DNA from: Pseudomonas asiatica
Lineage (GTDB): Bacteria > Pseudomonadota > Gammaproteobacteria > Pseudomonadales > Pseudomonadaceae
Direction: 5' to 3'
Length of the DNA: 64,000 nt
Assembly (NCBI RefSeq): GCF_040214835.1
Contig: NZ_CP157874.1
Coordinates: forward strand, 1,678,001-1,742,000
Both the position numbers and the translations under genes were made by a program. Positions 56,305 through 64,000 of this stretch are shown piece by piece. The notes beneath the pieces were generated by a model, which saw only the letters and a program-made list of their open reading frames with translations, was not told where the DNA came from and ran no database searches. How positions within the stretch are numbered: position 1 is the stretch's first letter; each line of letters opens with the position of its first letter.

Positions 56305-56520
56305 TCAGCCAACGGCGTGATTTTCGTTGAGTCTATGGATGCCAGCGGTGCCAGTCATTCCGTCCCAGTTATCACCGCGACCTTCACGCCAGCCGTTGAT
56401 CCAGGCTTGGCGAACAGAAGGAAGATTGAAGGGGCAAAGTTCGCGGGATTTGCCGGTGACCCCGTATTGGTAGCCACGTGAATATGCTCTTTCCAACGGA
56501 TCACGCTTAAGTCTTCTCAT
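56305..56520 (-). CDS. rmf: ribosome modulation factor
   Basis: 71 residues: MRRLKRDPLERAYSRGYQYGVTGKSRELCPF, a small basic protein that matches RMF through GYQxGxxGkSRelCPF and RqaWinGWReGR. RMF dimerises 70S ribosomes into inactive 100S particles in stationary phase. It is convergent with pyrD. Its 5' leader (56521 to about 56650) is full of hairpins. Confidence 0.95.
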   Translation of the reverse strand: MRRLKRDPLERAYSRGYQYGVTGKSRELCPFNLPSVRQAWINGWREGRGDNWDGMTGTAGIHRLNENHAVG

Positions 56521-56557
56521 AGGGTGTTGCCCTCACTTGTTGACTGTAATGTCCCGT

Positions 56558-56648
56558 CGGCCTCTCCGAGGCCGGGCAGAGTCTTTCTGCCGGTGTGCGC
56601 TCGCTGCCGGCGTGGCGAGCTGAAAGTGCCACCTCGTTGCGAAGTGGC
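56558..56648 (-). promoter_or_regulatory. structured 5' leader of rmf
   Basis: Four inverted repeats lie in series upstream of rmf: CGGCCTC/GAGGCCG (56558-56564 with 56568-56574), GGCAGA/TCTGCC (56575-56580 with 56586-56591), GCCGG/CCGGC (56589-56593 with 56607-56611) and GCCAC/GTGGC (56628-56632 with 56644-56648). In the last, the inner stem gains a G-U pair only on the minus strand, which supports an RNA structure in the rmf transcript. The second and third overlap and could be alternative folds. Confidence 0.5.
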
Positions 56649-57081
56649 CTGAGACCAGTTCTATCGAATGCGAGTCACCGTGTGAATGATCGATTTGTCA
56701 TAAGCACGTAACCTTTCCAAGGGTGAGGGGATAAGTAAATAAATGCGACTCAACCTTGTTTAGCGTTGAGGCCGCTATGATCAGGCTTTGCCGATCATTG
56801 ACGTCATTTCGCCAGCGTTTCTCGCGGATGACAGAAATAATTTGAAATGCGACGAAGGGTCACATCGGCCCCGGTATCGCCAGAATTTTTCGTACTGCCT
56901 GATGATCTAAGCTGTCTTTGCCACTGGGCCAAGCACAGATCGGTCAGGCGGCCCGGCCTTTCACCGCGCGCGCGCGTGCCGGGAAAGGCCACCCGCACGC
57001 CTGCTGGAAAGGTGTGCGGGCAAACATCGCGGGGCGATGCGTCGCCCCGTCAGTCAAATAGCCCAAGGCGCTGGATTACTC

Positions 57082-59274
<2,193 letters not shown>

Positions 59275-59368
59275 GGCGACGAGGTACATTGCGCGGCTAA
59301 TGGCCAATAGCTATAACTGAGGGCAGGGCAAGATAATCCGCAGGACGCTGACGTGACGAGATGGGTGT

Positions 59369-61759
59369 ATGTCAAAGGGTGGCGTGCGTGCGCGGTTGCT
59401 TGGCCTGTGCACAGAGGCGGTGTCCGCCTGGGCGGTGGCCCTGGTCGCCCTGGTCGTGGGCGGCCTGTTGACGGCCGTCCTGGCGTTAGCCACGCAAACC
59501 TTCTACAAGCAGCAGCTGCGCCAGCGCTTCGAGCTGCTGGCCAGCGAGCGTTTCAGCCGTATCGCCGAGCGGTTTGACGAACAGCAGCAGCGCCTTGACG
59601 GGCTGCGGCGGTTTTTCAGCTTTTCCAACGAAATCACCCCACACGAGTTCGACGGCTACGCCAGGCCATTGCTGCAGCGGACCCTGGCCTACGCCTGGGC
59701 GCCGCGTGTCGAGGCCGCGCAACGCGCCGAATTCGAGCGCCAGGCCAGTGCGCATTCCGGCCCGGGCTATGTGATCCGCGACCAGGATGAGCAAGGCCAG
59801 TGGCGGCCATCCCCCCAGCGCGACCATTACTTCCCGGTGCTCTATACCCAGTCGGGTGAATTGCCCGGGTTGCCCTATGGGCTGGACCTCGCCGGCCAGG
59901 AAGTGCCCCTGGCGGCACTGGCGCGGGCGCTGGGACCGGGCAGCATGGCGGTGTCCGAGCCACTGCCCATGTTCGATACCAGCTCGGATGCGCGTGGCCT
60001 GCTGATGGTGGCGCCGGTGTTTTCCGATGCCAACCCCCGCGGCGCGGCAGTGGGCTATGTGATGGCCTTGCTGAGCATGCGTGAGCTGGTCAGTGACGGG
60101 CGCCCGGTTTCGGCAGACGATAACCTGGTGGTGCGTATCGTCGACCCCACCGGGCTGCATGGCCCCGAGGTGATGTTCGATTCGCAGAACCCGGTCGCAC
60201 CCCTGCCGCTGGCCACCAACCAGCTGTTGCACCTGGCTGACCACCACTTCCAGCTGAGTATCCGGCCGAGTCTGGCCTTCGTGCGTGCCAACCGTTCCTC
60301 CGCGGTGCTGGCGGTGAGCCTGCTGGGCGGCTTGTTGAGCCTGCTGCTCAGTGTCTTGCTCTACAGCTTGTTCAGCCAGCGCCAGCGCGCCTTGGCCCTG
60401 GTCGAGCAGCGCACCGCCGAGTTGCGGGTCAGCGAGCAATCCCTGCGTGGCACCCACAACCAGCTGCGCAGCGTGCTGGATGCCGCAACCCAGGTGGCGA
60501 TCATCGCCACCAACCTCAAGGGTGTGGTCAGCACCTTCAACGCCGGCGCCGAGCGCATGCTCGGTTACCCCGCCAGTGAGGCGATCGGCCAGCTGCGCCT
60601 GGAAGACCTGGTGCTACCCGAGGAGTTGAGCCTGCGTGCCCATGCCTTGAGCCTGCGTTACGGCCGGCCGATTGAAGGTGGCCAGGCCATGTTCGCCGAA
60701 ACGGTGCAGGAGCATGGCGCCGAGCCGGGGGAATGGACCTTGCTGCGCGCCGATGGCAGCCAACTGGTGGCCAACATGCTGGTCACCGCCATGCTCGATG
60801 AACAGGGGTTGTGGATCGGTTACCTGGCGATCTGCATCGATGTCACTGAACGGCGGCGGGTGCATGAGGCGCTGGCAGCGCGTGACCGCCTTCTGGAAAA
60901 GCTCAGTGCCGAGGTACCGGGCGGCATCTACCAGTACCGCCTGGATGGCAACGGCCATTCCTGTTTTCCGTACGCCAGCATGGGCCTGTACGACATCTAC
61001 GAAGTCGACCTGCAGCAGTTGCGCGAGGATGCAACGGCGGTGTTCGAGCGCATCCACCCGGATGACCTGGAGCGCGTGCGCCGCTCGGTGCGTTACTCGG
61101 CCGAACACCTGTCGCCCTGGCGCGAGGAATACCGGGTCTGCCTGCCGCGTGCCGGGCTGCGCTGGGTGCGTGGCGAGGCGACACCGGAGGTGGGCGAGCA
61201 GGGCTGCACCTTGTGGCATGGCTACCTGACCGACATCTCCGACCTCAAGGGCGTGGAGGAAGAGTTGCGTGCGCTGTCGGTGACCGACTCGCTGACCGGC
61301 ATCCATAACCGCCGTTACTTCCAGGAGCGGCTCAAGCTCGAACTGGAACGGGCCCAGCGCGATGGCCAGGCACTGGCGGTGATCATGCTCGATATCGATC
61401 ACTTCAAGCGCATCAACGACCATTTCGGGCATGCCGTCGGCGACCGCGTGCTGCGCAGCCTGTGCCTGCGTATCGGCCAGCGTTTGCGGCGTACCGATGT
61501 GTTCTGCCGGCTGGGCGGCGAGGAATTCATGGTGCTGTGCCCGGGCAGCGATGCAGAGCAGGCGCGGCTGTTGGCGCTGGAGCTGTGGCAAGGAGTGCGC
61601 AATGTGCCGGTGGAAGGCGTGGGCAGGGTGACCGCGAGTTTTGGTGTGGCGGGCTGGCGACCGGGGGAAGGGGCCGATGCCTTGCTGTTGCGGGCTGATG
61701 CAGGCGTGTATGCGGCCAAGCAGGCCGGGCGGGACCGGGTGGAGGGGGAGTTGGCCTGA
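59369..61759 (+). CDS. CHASE-PAS-PAS-GGDEF diguanylate cyclase
   Basis: 796 residues. First membrane helix (about 17-43), periplasmic CHASE domain (about 75-235), second helix (about 308-332), two PAS domains (about 365-495 and 505-625) and a GGDEF domain with GGEEF at about residue 715. The inhibitory I-site RRTD lies five residues before GGEEF, so product feedback is likely. It should make cyclic di-GMP in response to an external ligand. No EAL domain. 94 bp after rlmL. Confidence 0.93.
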   Translation: MSKGGVRARLLGLCTEAVSAWAVALVALVVGGLLTAVLALATQTFYKQQLRQRFELLASERFSRIAERFDEQQQRLDGLRRFFSFSNEITPHEFDGYARPLLQRTLAYAWAPRVEAAQRAEFERQASAHSGPGYVIRDQDEQGQWRPSPQRDHYFPVLYTQSGELPGLPYGLDLAGQEVPLAALARALGPGSMAVSEPLPMFDTSSDARGLLMVAPVFSDANPRGAAVGYVMALLSMRELVSDGRPVSADDNLVVRIVDPTGLHGPEVMFDSQNPVAPLPLATNQLLHLADHHFQLSIRPSLAFVRANRSSAVLAVSLLGGLLSLLLSVLLYSLFSQRQRALALVEQRTAELRVSEQSLRGTHNQLRSVLDAATQVAIIATNLKGVVSTFNAGAERMLGYPASEAIGQLRLEDLVLPEELSLRAHALSLRYGRPIEGGQAMFAETVQEHGAEPGEWTLLRADGSQLVANMLVTAMLDEQGLWIGYLAICIDVTERRRVHEALAARDRLLEKLSAEVPGGIYQYRLDGNGHSCFPYASMGLYDIYEVDLQQLREDATAVFERIHPDDLERVRRSVRYSAEHLSPWREEYRVCLPRAGLRWVRGEATPEVGEQGCTLWHGYLTDISDLKGVEEELRALSVTDSLTGIHNRRYFQERLKLELERAQRDGQALAVIMLDIDHFKRINDHFGHAVGDRVLRSLCLRIGQRLRRTDVFCRLGGEEFMVLCPGSDAEQARLLALELWQGVRNVPVEGVGRVTASFGVAGWRPGEGADALLLRADAGVYAAKQAGRDRVEGELA

Positions 61760-61778
61760 CAGCGTTCAGTTGCCAATG

Positions 61779-61874
61779 CCGGCCCTTTCGCGGCTAAAGC
61801 CGCTCCCACAGGGACATCACAGGTCTTGAACCCTGCACTGTACATAGGAGCGGCTTTAGCCGCGAAGAGGCCGG
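61779..61874. repeat. REP pair, CGCGGCTAAAGCCGCTCCCACAG variant
   Basis: Arms at 61779-61814 and 61845-61874, the variant with GCTAAAGC in the core. Between convergent genes. Confidence 0.88.
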
Positions 61875-61887
61875 TACCGGTTAACGA

Positions 61888-63345
61888 TCAGTTGGCCGCT
61901 GTGCTGCCGGCCAGTTTCGGCTGGCGGTAAAGGTCCAGCAGCACCTGGTCGAGCACCTGCGAGGCGCCCCACGGTTTCGGATCGTTGAGGATCGCCGCCA
62001 CCGCCCAGGTATGGCCGTTGCTGTCGCGGCTGAAGCCGGCAATTGCCCGCACGGTGTTCAGCGTGCCGGTCTTGATGTGCCCTTCGCCGGTCATGGCGGT
62101 GCGCTTCAGGCGCTTGCGCATGGTGCCGTCCATACCCACCAGCGGCATCGAGCTCATGAACTCGGCGGCATAGGGGCTCTTCCAGGCGGCCTGCAGCATC
62201 GCGGCCATCTCCCGGGTGCTGACCCGTTCGGCACGCGACAGGCCGGAGCCGTTTTCCATCACCAGGTGCGGCGCGGTAATGCCTTTCTTCGCCAACCACT
62301 GGCGCACCACGCGCTGGGCGGCGCGGGCGTCGTCACCGTCGGCATCGGTGCGGAACTGCGCGCCAAGGCTAAGGAATAGCTGCTGGGCCATGGTGTTGTT
62401 GCTGTACTTGTTGATGTCGCGGATCACTTCCACCAGGTCTGGTGAGAAGGCGCGGGCCAGCAGGCGAGCGCCCTTGGGCACGTTCTCGAAGCGGTCGCCA
62501 CCCTGGATGCTGCCACCCAGCTCGTTCCAGATCGCGCGCACGGCACCGGCGGCGTAGGTTTGGTGGTCGAGCAGCGACAGGTAGGTCTGCGAGTTGCAGC
62601 CGTCACCCAGCTGGCCGCTGACCGTTACGCTGATGCCATCGGCCTGCTGCACCGGGTTGTAGCGCACATCACCCGAGCACTGTTTGGAGGCTACCGCCTT
62701 GACCTGGTTGTCGATGCGGATGCTGGCAATCGGCGGTTCGACCGCGATGGTGACCTTGCCGCCATCGTTGCGGGCCACGAAGCGCAGGGCCTTGAGGTTG
62801 ACCAGCAGCGAGTCGGGCTTGACCAGGAACGGCTTGTTCACATCGCCGCCGTCGTCGTTGAACTGCGGCAGGTTGGGCTGCACGAAGTGGCTGCGGTCCA
62901 GCACCAGGTCGCCGGTGATGGTGCGCACGCCATTGGCGCGCAGGTCACGCATCAGCAGCCACAGCTTCTCCATGTTCAGTTTCGGGTCGCCGCCACCTTT
63001 GAGGTACAGGTTGCCGTTGAGTACACCGTTGCTCAGGGTGCCATCGGTGTAGAACTCGGTTTTCCACTGGAAGGTCGGGCCGAGCAGTTCGAGGGCGGCG
63101 TAGGTGGTGACCAGTTTCATGGTCGAGGCCGGGTTGACCGAGACATCGGCATTGAACACGGTCGGTGTGCCGGGGCCGTCCAGCGGCAGCATCACCAGCG
63201 ACAGGGCAGAATCCTGCAGCTTGTTGGCTTTGAGGGCCTGCTGCACTTTGGCAGGCAGCGTGGTGTTGACGGCGGCGGCCTGGCTGGGCAAGGCGAGTGG
63301 CAACAGCAGGCCGGCAAGAACGAGGGGACGAAGCGTTTTGATCAT
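61888..63345 (-). CDS. dacB: D-alanyl-D-alanine carboxypeptidase/endopeptidase (PBP4 type)
   Basis: 485 residues from the ATG at 63345. Signal peptide MIKTLRPLVLAGLLLPLALP. Penicillin-binding motifs: STMK (about residue 72), SNN (about 313) and KTG in HIKTGTLN (about 423), the spacing of class C PBP4 with the extra domain between SxxK and SxN. It trims peptidoglycan cross-links in the periplasm. The frame is open upstream to 63435 without homology. Confidence 0.94.
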   Translation of the reverse strand: MIKTLRPLVLAGLLLPLALPSQAAAVNTTLPAKVQQALKANKLQDSALSLVMLPLDGPGTPTVFNADVSVNPASTMKLVTTYAALELLGPTFQWKTEFYTDGTLSNGVLNGNLYLKGGGDPKLNMEKLWLLMRDLRANGVRTITGDLVLDRSHFVQPNLPQFNDDGGDVNKPFLVKPDSLLVNLKALRFVARNDGGKVTIAVEPPIASIRIDNQVKAVASKQCSGDVRYNPVQQADGISVTVSGQLGDGCNSQTYLSLLDHQTYAAGAVRAIWNELGGSIQGGDRFENVPKGARLLARAFSPDLVEVIRDINKYSNNTMAQQLFLSLGAQFRTDADGDDARAAQRVVRQWLAKKGITAPHLVMENGSGLSRAERVSTREMAAMLQAAWKSPYAAEFMSSMPLVGMDGTMRKRLKRTAMTGEGHIKTGTLNTVRAIAGFSRDSNGHTWAVAAILNDPKPWGASQVLDQVLLDLYRQPKLAGSTAAN

Positions 63346-63476
63346 GATCGATAAATACCCTACGGCGAGGGAAAAGGGCATTGGGGCTGTAAGGGATGAT
63401 GGCCCCAGGGTGAAAGAATACGCATTATGCCCCAAGCGCAGCGACGATGCGCCACGTTCGACGGAAAAGCACCCCC

Positions 63477-63510
63477 AATAAAAAAGGCCACCCCTTGGGG
63501 TGGCCTTTTC
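63477..63510. terminator. bidirectional terminator-like hairpin between dacB and yggL
   Basis: AAAAAGGCCACCCC (63481-63494) and GGGGTGGCCTTTT (63497-63509) form a perfect stem with A and T runs on both sides. On the minus strand it ends yggL, whose stop is 22 bp away. Confidence 0.9.
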
Positions 63511-63531
63511 AGCGATCGAGCCGGGCCGGTA

Positions 63532-63876
63532 TTACTCGGCCTTGTTGATCGGCTTTTCCGGGTACCAGGCGTCCAGCAGCGGGCTGACTTCGATCTTGGT
63601 CAGTTCGCTACGGCCTTTGAGCCAGGCTTCAACGGCTGCACGCTGTTCTTCGCTGACCGAGCCACGTTTGACCGAGCACACCAGGCCGAAATCGTCACCG
63701 CCTACATAGTCCAGGCCGTTGGCGTCCATGGCTTCTGCCAGGAACGCGTCGAGGAAAGCATCGATTGCCTGGTCATCCAGATCTTCCTTGAATTCCAGGT
63801 TCAGCTCGAAGCCCAATTCCTGAAACTCGTCGACACACAGCTTCTTGCGCAGACGACGGGAGCGGTTTGTGGCCAT
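63532..63876 (-). CDS. yggL: YggL family 50S ribosome-associated protein
   Basis: 114 residues: MATNRSRRLRKKLCVDEFQELGF, then FEDLD-type acidic region and a final VSPLLDAWYPEKPINKAE. It matches the DUF469/YggL family, small proteins found bound to the 50S subunit. Cytosolic; exact role unclear. Confidence 0.9.
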   Translation of the reverse strand: MATNRSRRLRKKLCVDEFQELGFELNLEFKEDLDDQAIDAFLDAFLAEAMDANGLDYVGGDDFGLVCSVKRGSVSEEQRAAVEAWLKGRSELTKIEVSPLLDAWYPEKPINKAE

Positions 63877-64000
63877 GAAACAATCCTCTTAGGTAATAAC
63901 GCCGCGCAGTCTACCAGTTAACACGCCTGGCTGCCTGCCTGTGTGCAGGTACCTGTGGCCAGTTCCTTGGCCAGGGCACGTTCTACCCGGCACATATGCC
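63877..64000. other. right edge, no gene seen
   Basis: This 124-bp tail is the yggL upstream region; no start of another gene is evident before the window ends. Confidence 0.6.

Noticed and set aside
56804..56998. 64-codon open frame in the rmf-rlmL gap
   Set aside because: No ribosome-binding site, no family-like sequence and Arg/Gly-rich composition; treated as non-coding.

Overview
The window is chromosomal DNA of a Pseudomonas putida-group bacterium. The main evidence is: uniformly high GC with strong third-position G/C bias; the order cmaX-crfX-cmpX-sigX-oprF; an NAD-glutamate dehydrogenase of about 1,620 residues; divergent ppsR/ppsA; the nasS-nasT-nasA block next to a kinase/phosphatase gene and cobA; and about 19 copies of P. 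putida-type REP palindromes between genes. No tRNA, rRNA, insertion sequence, prophage or CRISPR array was seen, so this is mostly core genome with a few variable spots.

Layout. 1-900: 3' end of pepN. 1168-4583: a YCF48-like protein and an MMPL-type RND transporter. 4719-7469: a DUF5629 protein, an exported lactonase-like beta-propeller, a 59-residue exported peptide and a glutathione S-transferase; the last two genes have had their 3' ends duplicated in tandem. 7460-12339: sbcD-sbcC, overlapping the GST gene. 12615-12881: a small DUF3077/DUF6124-like gene with a hairpin-rich upstream region. 13326-20157: a six-gene Bat-type operon (MoxR, DUF58, DUF4381, two VWA proteins, BatD). 20389-21696: a DUF2235 hydrolase whose ribosome-binding site lies in a hairpin. 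21828-23548: a DapA-family and a class II aldolase gene behind a palindromic operator. 23772-25072: a CAP-domain protein and a DUF3144 protein. 25231-29946: soxR diverging from a two-gene RND efflux operon, with a textbook SoxR promoter between them. 30087-31326: a GntR regulator and a YjaB-like acetyltransferase. 31553-33815: lysA and a divergent LysR regulator with two palindromes between them. 33904-39397: an unknown acidic protein and gdhB. 39560-42931: ppsR and ppsA. 43034-48902: a hydrolase, rraA, then cmaX-crfX-cmpX-sigX-oprF. 49085-54853: the nitrate block nasS-nasT-nasA, kinase/phosphatase and cobA. 55132-59274: pyrD, rmf and rlmL. 59369-61759: a CHASE-PAS-GGDEF diguanylate cyclase. 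61888-63876: dacB and yggL.

How the genes fit together. The physiological themes are central carbon and nitrogen control (ppsR/ppsA, gdhB, nitrate sensing and uptake), envelope homeostasis (sigX/oprF with the CmpX channel, the Bat operon, dacB) and stress responses (SoxR-controlled efflux, SbcCD, Rmf). The nitrate block has sensing, antitermination, uptake and a sirohaem step, but no nitrate or nitrite reductase in the window.

No wholly new multi-gene system stands out. The best leads are the tandem duplication in which the REP element differs between copies (6376-7018), the hairpin overlapping the DUF2235 ribosome-binding site, the structured leaders upstream of rmf and of the DUF3077-like gene, the nasA leader, and the operators at the aldolase and lysA/LysR loci.
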